Assembly (NCBI RefSeq): GCF_008329435.1 | Contig: NZ_NPKN01000008.1 | Location: forward strand, 1 to 64,000 | Reading direction: 5' to 3' | DNA length: 64,000 nt | DNA from: Rhodanobacter sp. T12-5 | GTDB taxonomy: Bacteria > Pseudomonadota > Gammaproteobacteria > Xanthomonadales > Rhodanobacteraceae | Part shown: in pieces, positions 9,059 to 18,705 of the stretch | Layout of the letters: every line of letters starts with the position of its first letter | Position numbering within the stretch: position 1 is the first letter of the stretch | Notes under the pieces: model-generated | What the model saw: the letters and a program-made list of their open reading frames with translations, nothing else | What the model was told of the DNA's origin: nothing | Database searches by the model: none | Position numbers and translations under genes: made by a program

Positions 9059-11736
9059 GAGTGGGTGCCGGACGGTGGCGGCAGCGGCAGGCTGATGCGG
9101 ATGGTGGTGCCGATGCCGTCGCCGGGCAAGGCCTCCACGCTGCCGCCGTGCGCGCCGATCATGCCGCGGCAGATCGCCAGGCCCAGGCCGGTACCCTGCG
9201 GTGCACGGTCGCCGCGCGAGACCGAATAGAACATGTCGAAGATGCGCGCGCGCTGGTCTTCCGCAATGCCCGGGCCGCGATCGCTGACGTCGATCAGCAG
9301 ATACTCGCCGTCGTTGCGCGTACTGATCCGCACCGGCTCGCCCGGCGGCGAGAAGCGCGCGGCATTTTCCAGGATGTTGAACAGCGCCTGCTCGATCAAG
9401 GCCGGATGCACGTAGAGCAGCACCGGCTCGCCCGGCATCGGCGTTTCCACGCGAAGGTCGGGAAACAGCTTGTGCAATCGCGTCACGGCTGCGGCGACGA
9501 TCTCGGCGCTGTCGGTCCAGTCGCGGTTGAGCTTCAGCGTGCCGTGGCCAAGCCGGGTCATGTCGAGCAGATTCTGGATGTAGCGATCGAGGCGCTGGCC
9601 CTCGCCGAGAATCGCCTCCAGCAGTTCGCGCCGCTCACCCGGCGGCAGCTTGTCCTCGTAGCTGACCAGGGTGCCGGCCGCGCCGATCATCGAGGCCAGC
9701 GGCGAACGCAGGTCGTGCGAGACGGACGACAGCAGCGCGTTGCGCAGGCGTTCGGTCTCGCCCTGCACGCGGGCACCTTCCAGCTCGTCGGACAAGCGCG
9801 CGCGCTCCAGCGCCTGGCCGATGTCCTGCGTCATCGCCAGCGCCAGGCTGCGCTGGTCGGGATCGGGTTCGCCCAGGGCCGGATCGAAGCGCAGCGCCAC
9901 GACACCCAGCGGTTGGGTCTCGCTGCCCAACGGCAGCATCCAGCATGGCGCGGCGTTCAACGTGTCCGTATAGCGGCCGGCCTGCTCGCCATGCCGATCG
10001 CTCCAGTCGGCCGCCGCCAGATCCTGCGTGGATGGCGCATGCTGCGGCGGCACGCTCGCCACCACCTGCAGCACCCGCTCGGCATCGCGGGCGAGGATCG
10101 CCGCCTCGCAGCGCAGCGCGTGGGCCAGTGCCTTGCTGCCGGCATCGCGGATGCCGCCGGCGTCGGTGCTGGCAGTCAGCTGCTGGCCCAGTACCAGCAG
10201 TGCGCGCGCCTGCACGTGTGCGCTGCGCAATGAGGCCACCTGGTTGGCCAGGCGCGTGGCAAGGCGGCTGCAGATCAATGCCGCGACCAGGAACAAGGTC
10301 ACCGCGAGCAGGTCGTCGGCGCTGGAGATGGCCAGCGTGTAGCGCGGCGGCGCAAAGAAGAAGTTGTAACCGAGAAAACACAATACAGCCGTATAGACGG
10401 CTACCGACATGCGCGTGCGCACCGCCACCACCAGCACCGTGGTGAGGAAGATCAGCGACAGGTTGGCCACCGACAGGTAGCGATCGGCGATGAACGACAG
10501 GCCGAACGCGACCAGCGTGGCGAACGTGGCATAGATATATTCGTTGCGCGCGCCACGCGTGGATGGCAGGCGTCGGCGGCGACGTGCCTTTGCCCGCTCG
10601 CCCGGCGTGGCGATGATGGTCAGCTCCATGTGGGCGCCGCGGCGCAGCAGCAGCTGGGTCAGCGAACGCCCCAGCATGCGCGCCACCAGCCGCTCGCGGG
10701 TGCGGCCGAGGATGATCTGGCCGACGCCTTCGCGATCCGCGTGCGCCAGCAGTTCGTCGGCGATGGCGTGGCCACGCAGGATGATGGCCTCGCCGCCGAG
10801 CCGGCGCGCCAGCCGCATCGCCGCATCCAGTTGCTCGCGCCGCGCGGCGTCCAGCCGGATGCCGGTATCGACGTAGGCCACGCTCCACGGTGCGCCGCGG
10901 CGTTCGGCGATGCGCCGCGCCACCCGCACCAGGTATTCGCTCTGCGCGTGGCCGTCGATCGCCGCCAGCACGCGGCGGCGCACCGGCATCGCGCTGCCGC
11001 GCGCCAGCATGTGCTCGCGCAGGTCGCTGTCGACATGGCCTGCGATGGTGTCCAGCGCCAGCTCGCGCAAGGCCGCGAGGTTGGTCGGCGAGAAGAACGC
11101 ATCGAGGGCGGCGGCAGCCGTCTCCGGCACATACACCTTGCCCTGCTTCAGGCGGCCGATCAGCTCGCGCGGCGGCAGGTCGACCAGCACGATGTCGCGC
11201 GCGCGATCGAGGAAGACGTCGGGCACGGTCTCGCGCACGGTCACGCCGGTGATGCGCCGCACCTGGTCATTGAGGCTTTCCAGATGCTGCACGTTGAGGG
11301 CGCTGTATACCTCGATGCCGGCGTCGAGCAGCTCGGCGACGTCCTGCCAGCGCCGCTCGTGGCGACCGTTCGGCAGGTTGCGATGAGCCAGCTCATCGAC
11401 CAGCAAGACCGCCGGCCTGCGAGCCAGTGCGGCATCCAGATCGAATTCGCTGAGGTCGTGAGTACCGCCGTCGCGATCGTGATAGCGCACCGGCCGGCGC
11501 GGCAGCACCTCCATGCCTTCAAGCAAGGCTGCGGTTTCGGCGCGGCCGTGCGTCTCGACCAAACCAACCACCACGTCGACACCTTGCCGCTTCAGCTCGC
11601 GCGCAGCCGACAGCATCGCGTAGGTCTTGCCGACGCCGGGCGCGGCGCCGAGGAAGATCTTCAGCCGATGGCTGCGTTCGTCGCGCCCGGTGCTCAGCAG
11701 GGCATCGGCACGGGCTTCGCGGGATGGTTCAGTCAT
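9055..11736 (-). CDS. kdpD: KdpD sensor histidine kinase
   Basis: 893 aa, full length. N-terminal KdpD domain with Walker A GAAPGVGKT at residues 30-38, a Usp-like domain (about 250-370), four membrane helices near 400-500, a GAF-like region, a HisKA phospho-acceptor His near residue 672 (SHDLRSPLASM) and a C-terminal HATPase domain (NILENAARFSPPG, GTGLGLAICRG). It senses potassium limitation and phosphorylates KdpE. It is separated from kdpC by 156 nt holding a REP palindrome, so expression relative to kdpFABC may be tuned there. Confidence 0.96.
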   Translation of the reverse strand: MTEPSREARADALLSTGRDERSHRLKIFLGAAPGVGKTYAMLSAARELKRQGVDVVVGLVETHGRAETAALLEGMEVLPRRPVRYHDRDGGTHDLSEFDLDAALARRPAVLLVDELAHRNLPNGRHERRWQDVAELLDAGIEVYSALNVQHLESLNDQVRRITGVTVRETVPDVFLDRARDIVLVDLPPRELIGRLKQGKVYVPETAAAALDAFFSPTNLAALRELALDTIAGHVDSDLREHMLARGSAMPVRRRVLAAIDGHAQSEYLVRVARRIAERRGAPWSVAYVDTGIRLDAARREQLDAAMRLARRLGGEAIILRGHAIADELLAHADREGVGQIILGRTRERLVARMLGRSLTQLLLRRGAHMELTIIATPGERAKARRRRRLPSTRGARNEYIYATFATLVAFGLSFIADRYLSVANLSLIFLTTVLVVAVRTRMSVAVYTAVLCFLGYNFFFAPPRYTLAISSADDLLAVTLFLVAALICSRLATRLANQVASLRSAHVQARALLVLGQQLTASTDAGGIRDAGSKALAHALRCEAAILARDAERVLQVVASVPPQHAPSTQDLAAADWSDRHGEQAGRYTDTLNAAPCWMLPLGSETQPLGVVALRFDPALGEPDPDQRSLALAMTQDIGQALERARLSDELEGARVQGETERLRNALLSSVSHDLRSPLASMIGAAGTLVSYEDKLPPGERRELLEAILGEGQRLDRYIQNLLDMTRLGHGTLKLNRDWTDSAEIVAAAVTRLHKLFPDLRVETPMPGEPVLLYVHPALIEQALFNILENAARFSPPGEPVRISTRNDGEYLLIDVSDRGPGIAEDQRARIFDMFYSVSRGDRAPQGTGLGLAICRGMIGAHGGSVEALPGDGIGTTIRISLPLPPPSGTHS

Positions 11737-11805
11737 GCAAGCTGGCTGCGAGCAAGAGATGGTTGTGCACGTTAGCGCGTTGCCCTTGTCTGGGCGATGC
11801 CTTCC

Positions 11806-11875
11806 GTGGGAGCGGCTTCAGCCGCGATGCCGCTGGCCTTGATAGATCAGAAGCATCGCGGCTGGAGCCGCCCCC
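11806..11875. repeat. REP-like palindrome 2
   Basis: GTGGGAGCGGCTTCAGCCGC and the inverted partner GCGGCTGGAGCCGCCCC, with GATGC and GCATC at the inner ends, enclose a ~20-nt loop. It lies in the 156-nt gap between kdpC and kdpD, inside the operon. Confidence 0.75.
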
Positions 11876-11892
11876 AAAAAAGCGATGGCGCC

Positions 11893-12462
11893 TCATCGAA
11901 CATCCAGCGCCAGGTTGAGCTGCAGCACATTCACCCGTGGCTCGCCGAGCACACCGAACTGGCGGCCGCTGGTGTATTCATTCACCAGCGCCTGTACTTG
12001 CGTGGCACTGAGCCCGCGCGCCTTGGCCACCCGCGCCAGCTGGTACTGCGCCGCCGCCGGGCTGATCTGCGGATCGAGGCCACTGCCCGAGGCGGTGACC
12101 AGATCCACCGGCACCGGTGCATTGTTGCCTGGATCGGCCGCGCGCAGCGCCGCGATGCGCTGCTTCACTGCGCCGGTCAGCGCCGGGTTGGTCGGGCCAA
12201 GGTTGGAACCGGACGAAGCGCTGGCGTTGTATGCATTCGGCGAGGTCGCCGACGGCCGCCCCCAGAAGTACTTCGGGTCGGTGAACGACTGCCCGATCAG
12301 CACCGAGCCGACCGGCTTGCCGTCCTTCACGATCAGGCTGCCGTTGGCCTGCCGCGGGAAGATCAGCTGGGCCAGCCCGGTGGCGGCAAGCGGGTAAAGC
12401 ACGCCGGTGATCACCGTCATCAGCACCAGCAGGATGAAGGATTGACGCAATAGTTTGCTCAT
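11893..12462 (-). CDS. kdpC: Potassium-transporting ATPase subunit KdpC
   Basis: 189 aa, family length. One N-terminal membrane helix ([20 protein letters not shown]) and a periplasmic domain with the family's FWGRPSAT and the asparagine/serine-rich stretch after it, ending with [17 protein letters not shown]. KdpC stabilises the KdpFABC complex at the inner membrane. Start ATG 12462. It follows the TorF-like gene by 11 nt and so stands apart from kdpB, unlike the usual kdpFABC order. Confidence 0.96.
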   Translation of the reverse strand: MSKLLRQSFILLVLMTVITGVLYPLAATGLAQLIFPRQANGSLIVKDGKPVGSVLIGQSFTDPKYFWGRPSATSPNAYNASASSGSNLGPTNPALTGAVKQRIAALRAADPGNNAPVPVDLVTASGSGLDPQISPAAAQYQLARVAKARGLSATQVQALVNEYTSGRQFGVLGEPRVNVLQLNLALDVR

Positions 12463-12473
12463 GGGATTGCTCC

Positions 12474-13262
12474 TCAGAAATTTCCTTGCAGCATCACGAA
12501 ACCGCGCGAACCGCCCACATTGCGCGTATCGCCGGCATCGAGGAAGCTGGCAGTGCGGCGGTAGAAATCCGCATTGGTGGCATGGGTGAGGCCTGCACTC
12601 AGCGACCAGTGCGTGGCGAGCTGGTACTTCAGCGTGGCGCCGACGTCGCTGTAACCGGGATCGCGCGCGCCGCTGGCCAGCGGCGCGGCCAGGGTAGTGG
12701 TGTAGCGGGTGTGGCCGGCGTGCAGCGCCAGGCTCCATGCATCGCTCAACGAGAATGCCGCGTCCAGCTGCAGGTAGCCGGTGCCCTTCGAATCGCCGCG
12801 ATAGCCCTGCCCCGTATCCACGCCGAAATAGTCGGTGAGCGAGTGGTTGTACTTCAGCGTGAACTGCTTCCAGCGCAACGCGACATTGGCCTCGACCGTG
12901 TTGAACGAGCGCGATGCAAGGCCGGCATGGTCGAGGTTGGCGCCGGGATAGACATAGCCGTAGAGGCCGGCGCGCCACGACCAGTCGCTGTCGATCGCCC
13001 GGCCGTAGCTGGCATACAGATCCAGCTCCATCGCGCCGCCGGGATAGCTGCGCTCGCTGATGCTCGAACCCCAGAAGCCAGCCGCGAAGCCATCCGGACT
13101 GGTGTAGTCAGCGCCGCCCTGGATCGCCGGACGGCCCCAGGTCTGGGTGAGGCCGCGGAACAGGTAGTCGGAGGTCAGCGCGACATTGCCGGCGACGGGC
13201 ATGCCGTCGGCGAGGCAGGGAATCCATATCGCGGCGAGCGCGGCCCATCGAAGCGCGCGCAT
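12474..13262 (-). CDS. TorF-family putative outer-membrane porin within the kdp operon
   Basis: 262 aa. Signal peptide [20 protein letters not shown], then [20 protein letters not shown], the hallmark start of the TorF/Gcw_chp family (conserved TSDY.FRG), alternating beta-strands and a C-terminal aromatic residue (MLQGNF) as in outer-membrane barrels. The ATG shares one base with the kdpB stop (TGATG) and the gene ends 11 nt before kdpC, so it is co-expressed with the pump. I infer a role in outer-membrane passage of ions under potassium or osmotic stress; no function is established from sequence. Confidence 0.85.
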   Translation of the reverse strand: MRALRWAALAAIWIPCLADGMPVAGNVALTSDYLFRGLTQTWGRPAIQGGADYTSPDGFAAGFWGSSISERSYPGGAMELDLYASYGRAIDSDWSWRAGLYGYVYPGANLDHAGLASRSFNTVEANVALRWKQFTLKYNHSLTDYFGVDTGQGYRGDSKGTGYLQLDAAFSLSDAWSLALHAGHTRYTTTLAAPLASGARDPGYSDVGATLKYQLATHWSLSAGLTHATNADFYRRTASFLDAGDTRNVGGSRGFVMLQGNF

Positions 13263-15331
13263 CAGGACAGCCCCGCCAGAACCAGCAACATGTCGATCAA
13301 CTTGATGCCGACGAACGGCACCGCGATGCCGCCCAGGCCGTAGACCAGCAGGTTGCGGCGCAGCAGCGCGCCGGCGCCGAGCGCGCGGTACTTCACGCCC
13401 TTCAGCGCCAGCGGAATCAGGCAGATGATGATCAGCGCGTTGAAGATCACCGCCGACAGGATCGCGCTCCGCGGCGTGGCCAGGTGCATCACGTCGAGCG
13501 CGTCGAGCGCCGGATAGGTGGTGGCGAACGCGGCCGGGATGATCGCGAAATACTTGGCGATGTCGTTGGCGATCGAGAACGTGGTGAGCGAGCCGCGGGT
13601 GATCAGCATCTGCTTGCCGATCTCCACCACCTCGATCAGCTTGGTCGGGTTGGAGTCGAGGTCGACCATGTTGCCAGCCTCTTTCGCCGCCTGCGTGCCG
13701 GTGTTCATCGCCACCGCGACGTCGGCCTGGGCCAGCGCGGGCGCGTCGTTGGTGCCGTCGCCGCACATCGCCACCAGCCGGTTCTGCGACTGGATGTCGC
13801 GGATCAGCTTGAGCTTCGCTTCTGGCGTGGCCTCGGCGAGGAAATCGTCGACGCCGGCCTCGGCCGCGATGGCCGCCGCGGTGAGCGGGTTGTCGCCGGT
13901 GATCATGATGGTCTTGATGCCCATCCTGCGCATCTCGGCGAAGCGCTCCTTGATGCCCGCCTTGACGATGTCCTTCAGCTCGATCACGCCCAGCGCGTGA
14001 TTGCCGTCCGTAACGATCAGCGGGGTGGCACCGCGGCGCGCGACCTCCTCGGCGATGCGCCTGACCGGCGGTGGCAGATGGCTGGCCTGCGCTTCCAGGT
14101 ACCGTTCCACCGCGTCGAGTGCGCCCTTGCGGATGTGCCGCTCACCCACGTCGACGCCGCTCATGCGGGTCTGCGCGGTGAACGGCACGAACTGCGCCGT
14201 GGCCGCGGGCGCCGTCTCGCGCAGGCCGAAGCGCTCGCCGGCCAGCACCACGATGCTGCGGCCTTCGGGCGTCTCGTCGGCCAGCGAGGCCAGCTGCGCC
14301 GCCTCGGCCAGCACGCTCTCGGCGATGCCCGGCGCCGGATGGAACGCCACCGCCTGGCGATTGCCCAGCGTGATGGTGCCGGTCTTGTCCAGCAGCAGCA
14401 CGTCGACGTCGCCGGCCGCCTCGACCGCGCGCCCCGAAGTGGCGATCACGTTGGCGCGGATCATCCGGTCCATGCCGGCGATGCCGATCGCCGACAGCAG
14501 CGCGCCGATGGTGGTGGGAATCAGGCATACCAGCAGCGCGATCAGCACGGTAAGCGTGATCGGATGACCGATGCCGGCCGCCTGCACGCTGTAGATCGAG
14601 TACGGCAGCAAGGTGGCGCACGCCAGCAGGAAGATCAGCGTGAACTTGGCCAGCAGGATGGTCAGCGCGATCTCGTTCGGCGTCTTGCGCCGCCGGGAGC
14701 CTTCGACCATCGCGATCATGCGATCGAGAAAGCTTTCGCCCGGATTGCTGGTGATGCGCACCACCAGCCAGTCCGACAGCACGCGGGTGCCGCCGGTCAC
14801 CGCGCTGCGGTCGCCGCCGGACTCGCGGATCACCGGCGCGGATTCGCCGGTGATCGCGCTCTCATCCACGCTGGCCGCGCCCATCACCACCTCGCCGTCG
14901 CCGGGCAGCTGCTCGCCCGCCTCGACCAGCACGTGATGGCCGCTGCGCAATTCGCTGGACGGCGTGAAGGTGATCGCCGCATGGCGGTCGGCCGCGGCGA
15001 GTTTCTTCGCGATCACGTCCTTGCGCGAGCTGCGCAGCGCATCGGCCTGCGCCTTGCCGCGGCCTTCCGCCAATGCCTCGGCGAAGTTCGCGAACAGCAA
15101 GGTGAACCAAAGCCACAGGCTGACCCAGAAGATGAAGCCGGTCGGCGCCTCGCCGTGGCCGGCGAGCGCCTGCGCCCACAAGAGCGAGGTCAGCACGCTG
15201 CAGACGAACACCACGAACATCACCGGATTGCGGAACTGCATCCGCGGCGACAGCTTGCGGAACGCATCGGCCATGGCCGCAAGAACCAGCTCGCGATGGA
15301 AGCCGCTTGCCGCTTGGGTTTGCGAAGTCAT
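13262..15331 (-). CDS. kdpB: Potassium-transporting P-type ATPase subunit KdpB
   Basis: 689 aa. Catalytic subunit of KdpFABC: phosphorylation motif [11 protein letters not shown], the nucleotide-domain and hinge motifs [14 protein letters not shown] and [22 protein letters not shown]-type actuator motif (AITGESAPV), and membrane helices at both ends. ATP hydrolysis here drives K+ uptake through KdpA. Start ATG 15331 (MTSQTQ) is preferred to an in-frame upstream extension that would overlap kdpA. It is 4 nt from kdpA and overlaps the TorF-like gene by one base. Confidence 0.97.
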   Translation of the reverse strand: MTSQTQAASGFHRELVLAAMADAFRKLSPRMQFRNPVMFVVFVCSVLTSLLWAQALAGHGEAPTGFIFWVSLWLWFTLLFANFAEALAEGRGKAQADALRSSRKDVIAKKLAAADRHAAITFTPSSELRSGHHVLVEAGEQLPGDGEVVMGAASVDESAITGESAPVIRESGGDRSAVTGGTRVLSDWLVVRITSNPGESFLDRMIAMVEGSRRRKTPNEIALTILLAKFTLIFLLACATLLPYSIYSVQAAGIGHPITLTVLIALLVCLIPTTIGALLSAIGIAGMDRMIRANVIATSGRAVEAAGDVDVLLLDKTGTITLGNRQAVAFHPAPGIAESVLAEAAQLASLADETPEGRSIVVLAGERFGLRETAPAATAQFVPFTAQTRMSGVDVGERHIRKGALDAVERYLEAQASHLPPPVRRIAEEVARRGATPLIVTDGNHALGVIELKDIVKAGIKERFAEMRRMGIKTIMITGDNPLTAAAIAAEAGVDDFLAEATPEAKLKLIRDIQSQNRLVAMCGDGTNDAPALAQADVAVAMNTGTQAAKEAGNMVDLDSNPTKLIEVVEIGKQMLITRGSLTTFSIANDIAKYFAIIPAAFATTYPALDALDVMHLATPRSAILSAVIFNALIIICLIPLALKGVKYRALGAGALLRRNLLVYGLGGIAVPFVGIKLIDMLLVLAGLS

Positions 15332-15335
15332 TGGA

Positions 15336-17120
15336 TCAACGTCCCATGGCAGACATGAGTTGCTCGGCGATCGGCCCCAGGGCCAGTGCCGGCAGGAAGG
15401 TGAGTGCACCGACCACGATCACCACGCAGGCCAGCAGCGTGACGAACAGCGGCGTGTGCGTCGGCAGCGTGCCGGCGGATTCGGGCACGTGACGTTTGGC
15501 GGCGAGCGAGCCAGCCATCGCCAGCATCGCGATGGCGAGCGGGAAGCGCGCGAGGAACATGCAGATGCCCAGCAGCGCGTTCCAGAACGGCGTGTTCGCG
15601 GAAAGACCACCGAACGCGCTGCCGTTGTTGTTGGAGGCCGAGCTGACCGCGTAGAGGATCTCGCTGAAGCCGTGCGCCCCGGGGTTGGCGATGCCCGCCA
15701 CACCGGCCGGCGTCATCACCGCGATCGCCGTGCCGATCACCACCAGCGCACACGGCAGCAGCACCGCGAGGCTGGCCATCTTCATCTCGTAGGCTTCGAT
15801 CTTCTTGCCGAGGTATTCCGGGGTGCGCCCCACCATCAGCCCGGCGATGAACACCGCCACCACGGCAAAGGCGAGCATGCCGTACAGACCCGAGCCGACG
15901 CCGCCGAAGACCACCTCGCCCAGTTGCATCAGCCACATCGGCACCAGGCCGCCAAGCGGGGTCAGCGAGTCGTGCATCGCGTTCACCGCGCCGCACGAGG
16001 CGGCCGTGGTGATCGCCGCGAACAGGCCGGACGCGGCGATGCCGAAGCGGGTCTCCTTGCCTTCCATGTTGCCGCCGGACTGCAGCGCCGAAGCATGCGC
16101 ATCCACCGCCAGTCCGTGCAGCGCCGGGTTGCCGGCCTGGTCCGCCGCGACCAGGCCGATCGTCAGCGGGATGAAGATCAACAGCATGGTGGCGAGGATC
16201 GCCCAGCCCTGCCGCCGGTCGCCCACCAGCTCGCCGAACATGTAGCAGAGGCCGCCCGGGATCAGGAAGATCGCCAGCATCTCGATGAAATTGGAGAACG
16301 GCGTAGGGTTCTCGTACGGATGCGCCGAGTTCGCATTGAAGAAGCCGCCACCGTTGGTGCCGAGCATCTTGATCGCGACCTGCGAGGCGGCCGGACCCAT
16401 CGGCAAGGTCTGCGTGGTGACTGCCGTCTGCGTGGTCACGTCGTGGCCAGCGGCGTCCTTCGCGGTCGTCGAGTAACTGCCCGCCTGCACTATCGGCACG
16501 TCGACATACGGCTTGAAGTTCTGCACCACGCCCTGCGAGACCAGCAGCAGGCTCATCAGCAACGACAGCGGCACCAGCACGTATAGGGTGCTGCGCGTCA
16601 GGTCGACCCAGAAGTTGCCGATACCGAGCGCGCTGCGCCGGGCGAATCCACGCACCACGGCCACCAATACCGCGATGCCGGTCGCGGCGGAGAGGAAATT
16701 CTGCACCGTCAGCCCCAGCATCTGGGTCAGGTAGCTCATCGTCGACTCGCCGGCGTAGCCCTGCCAGTTGGTGTTGCTGGCGAAGCTGATCGCGGTATTC
16801 ATCGCCGAGTCCGGCGACACTGACGCGAAGTGTTGCGGATTCAGTGGCAGCCAGGGCTGCAGCCGCTGCAACACATACACGACCAGCAGGCCGAGCACGT
16901 TGAACAGCAGCATCGCCAGCGCGTAGCGCTTCCAGCCCATCTCCTCGGTGCTGGCGATGCCGCACAGGCGATAGATGCCGCGCTCCACGCGGCCACCGAA
17001 GCGGGTAATGCGGTTCGGTGCATCGGCAAAGACCAGCGCCAGGTAGCTGCCGACCGGCTTCACCAGCAACAGCAACACGGCCAGGAACAGGCCGATCTGG
17101 AGAAAATCGTTCGTGGTCAT
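15336..17120 (-). CDS. kdpA: Potassium-transporting ATPase subunit KdpA
   Basis: 594 aa, about ten membrane helices, the K+-binding channel-like subunit with four P-loop-type selectivity segments (for example [19 protein letters not shown] near residue 230 and [13 protein letters not shown] near 500). Start ATG 17120, overlapping the kdpF stop by 4 nt (ATGA). It imports K+ at micromolar levels together with KdpB. Confidence 0.97.
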   Translation of the reverse strand: MTTNDFLQIGLFLAVLLLLVKPVGSYLALVFADAPNRITRFGGRVERGIYRLCGIASTEEMGWKRYALAMLLFNVLGLLVVYVLQRLQPWLPLNPQHFASVSPDSAMNTAISFASNTNWQGYAGESTMSYLTQMLGLTVQNFLSAATGIAVLVAVVRGFARRSALGIGNFWVDLTRSTLYVLVPLSLLMSLLLVSQGVVQNFKPYVDVPIVQAGSYSTTAKDAAGHDVTTQTAVTTQTLPMGPAASQVAIKMLGTNGGGFFNANSAHPYENPTPFSNFIEMLAIFLIPGGLCYMFGELVGDRRQGWAILATMLLIFIPLTIGLVAADQAGNPALHGLAVDAHASALQSGGNMEGKETRFGIAASGLFAAITTAASCGAVNAMHDSLTPLGGLVPMWLMQLGEVVFGGVGSGLYGMLAFAVVAVFIAGLMVGRTPEYLGKKIEAYEMKMASLAVLLPCALVVIGTAIAVMTPAGVAGIANPGAHGFSEILYAVSSASNNNGSAFGGLSANTPFWNALLGICMFLARFPLAIAMLAMAGSLAAKRHVPESAGTLPTHTPLFVTLLACVVIVVGALTFLPALALGPIAEQLMSAMGR

Positions 17121-17209
17121 TCGAACCACTCCGGCTTGAGCAGGGCCACGCACAGGTAGCCGGCCAGCGCCACCGCGATGAGCGCAGCGAGGACGTAGAG
17201 GACGTTCAT
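17117..17209 (-). CDS. kdpF: Small stabilising subunit KdpF
   Basis: 30 aa: [20 protein letters not shown] then [11 protein letters not shown] single membrane helix followed by LLKPEWF, the typical KdpF ending (L..PE.F/W). It stabilises the KdpFABC complex. The stop overlaps kdpA's start by ATGA. Confidence 0.93.
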   Translation of the reverse strand: MNVLYVLAALIAVALAGYLCVALLKPEWFE

Positions 17210-17255
17210 GATTGGGAACTCATGCAGTGGGGAAGGACGAACCGGCCAACCGGGC

Positions 17256-17348
17256 CTACTTGCGCGGACCCAGCCGATCGCAGATCAGCGCAAAGCCCAG
17301 CACGACCGCACACAGCACGAGCAGGAACAACAGGTAGACGAAATCCAT
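17256..17348 (-). CDS. 30-aa single-membrane-helix protein ahead of kdpF
   Basis: ATG 17348 to TAG 17256: MDFVYLLFLLVLCAVVLGFA then LICDRLGPRK. One hydrophobic helix followed by a short basic tail, 46 nt upstream of kdpF on the same strand and the first open frame after the presumed kdp promoter. It is not KdpF (that gene follows) and lacks the PE.F ending. Size, position and topology suggest a second small subunit or regulator of the pump; this is inference. No strong ribosome-binding site is visible. Confidence 0.6.
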   Translation of the reverse strand: MDFVYLLFLLVLCAVVLGFALICDRLGPRK

Positions 17349-17393
17349 CGGCGTCGACTCGTGGAAAGGACGACGCGCACTGTAGGAAGTCAC

Positions 17394-17443
17394 GTATAAG
17401 AACGGGATAGCGATCCGGCCGCTGCGCGTATAGAACGCGTAAA
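17394..17443 (-). promoter_or_regulatory. Candidate kdp promoter with KdpE-like box
   Basis: On the minus strand TTTACG-N5-TATACG (17443-17427) is a direct repeat with one-turn spacing, close to the E. coli KdpE box TTTATA-N5-TTTACA. A TTATAC -10-like hexamer follows at 17399-17394 with no -35 match at the right distance, as expected of an activated promoter. It lies about 50-95 nt upstream of the 30-aa frame at 17348. Predicted by eye only. Confidence 0.45.
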
Positions 17444-17472
17444 GATTTCCGCGCGGTCGCCCCGGTCGCGGC

Positions 17473-18456
17473 TCAGGCCGTCAAATGCAGCGAATCGTCG
17501 CCGTCGGCCGCCGGATCCGACGGCAACCGCTCGATCGCGTAGCCGGCCGAGTCCCACGCGTCGAGCCCGCCCAGCAGCGGCCGTACGCGGCGGTAACCGA
17601 GCGCCATCAGCAGCTTGGCCGCCTTGGCGGCGGAGACCTCGTTGGGGCAACTGCAATAGATCACCAGTTCGCGATCCGGCGGTATGTCCTGCAAGGTGCG
17701 GCCGACGCTGTCCAGGTCGGCCAGCAGCGCGCCGGGGATCACACGGGAGTCGAGCAGGCGCGCCGGTTGCGAGCGTACGTCCACCACGATCGGGGATCGC
17801 CCGCCGGCGATGGCCTGGTTCAACTCGTCCACCGTGATGCGCGCCATGCGCAAGGCCAGCAGCAAGCGGCGGCGCTGCCACCATTTGACGGCGATGTAGA
17901 GCGCGAGCAGCACCAGCAGCAGCTCGAACGCGAACGTGCCCGCGCTGGCCAGCGTCGCCAGCACCACATCGATCTGCGCGGCAAAGGCATAGCCGAGCCC
18001 CACCGCCAGGCCGGCCCACAGCAGCGAGCCGAGCCCATCGAGCAACAGGAAGGTTGGCAGGCGCAGGCCCATCGCGCCGACCAGCGGCGGCGCCACGGTC
18101 GACAGTCCCGGTACGAACTTGGCGATCAGCAATACCCGTCCACGCCAGCGCTGGAAGCGCAGCTCGGACTGCTTCACGCAGGAATCGGGCGACAGCGAAA
18201 TGCGGCAGATCGTGCGCATCACGCCCGAGCCGAAACGCCGCCCGGCCGCATACCAGGCCAGATCGCCGACCAGGCATGCCAGCACCGCCGCCAGCACCAC
18301 GCCGCTCACCGGCAACCGATCGGTAGCTGCCAGTGCGCCTGCCACCACCAGCGTCGGCACCGCCGGCACCGGCACGCCGGCCTGTTCCACCAGCACATTC
18401 AGGAACACCACCAGCAGGCCGTATTGGGCGATCAGCGCGATGATTTCATGGGCCAT
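17473..18456 (-). CDS. DedA-family membrane protein fused to rhodanese domain
   Basis: 327 aa. Residues 1-200 are a DedA/SNARE-associated (VTT) domain: several membrane helices and the conserved FVPGLSTVAPPLVGAMGL re-entrant motif (usual form R.[VIL]PG.R). A membrane-anchored segment (VKWWQRRRLLL) leads to a C-terminal rhodanese domain (about 215-315; IVVDVRSQPAR) whose loop YCSCPNEVSA holds the cysteine nucleophile. DedA proteins are implicated in undecaprenyl-phosphate or phospholipid flipping and proton homeostasis; the rhodanese may handle sulfur or redox. Both domains look intact. It runs toward kdp with a 124-nt gap. Confidence 0.88.
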   Translation of the reverse strand: MAHEIIALIAQYGLLVVFLNVLVEQAGVPVPAVPTLVVAGALAATDRLPVSGVVLAAVLACLVGDLAWYAAGRRFGSGVMRTICRISLSPDSCVKQSELRFQRWRGRVLLIAKFVPGLSTVAPPLVGAMGLRLPTFLLLDGLGSLLWAGLAVGLGYAFAAQIDVVLATLASAGTFAFELLLVLLALYIAVKWWQRRRLLLALRMARITVDELNQAIAGGRSPIVVDVRSQPARLLDSRVIPGALLADLDSVGRTLQDIPPDRELVIYCSCPNEVSAAKAAKLLMALGYRRVRPLLGGLDAWDSAGYAIERLPSDPAADGDDSLHLTA

Positions 18457-18705
18457 CGGGGCAGTACTCGATGCACGAGGCGGCGACGCCGCAGGCGCTC
18501 ATGATTGGGCCGCCACCCGGCTATTGCAAATCGTGGGCGCGCGGTACCCGTCGAACCTTCGCAGCCTTCGATTGGCTGATGTTCGTCGTGCGCCGGACAT
18601 CGGCAACGCGGCGCCGCCACCGTTTGCGACGGCATGTTGCCGCCAGCGGCACCGGGGTTGTTGCACGCCCTATAATCGCCCCACACGCCGCCCCCAAAAA
18701 CCTCC

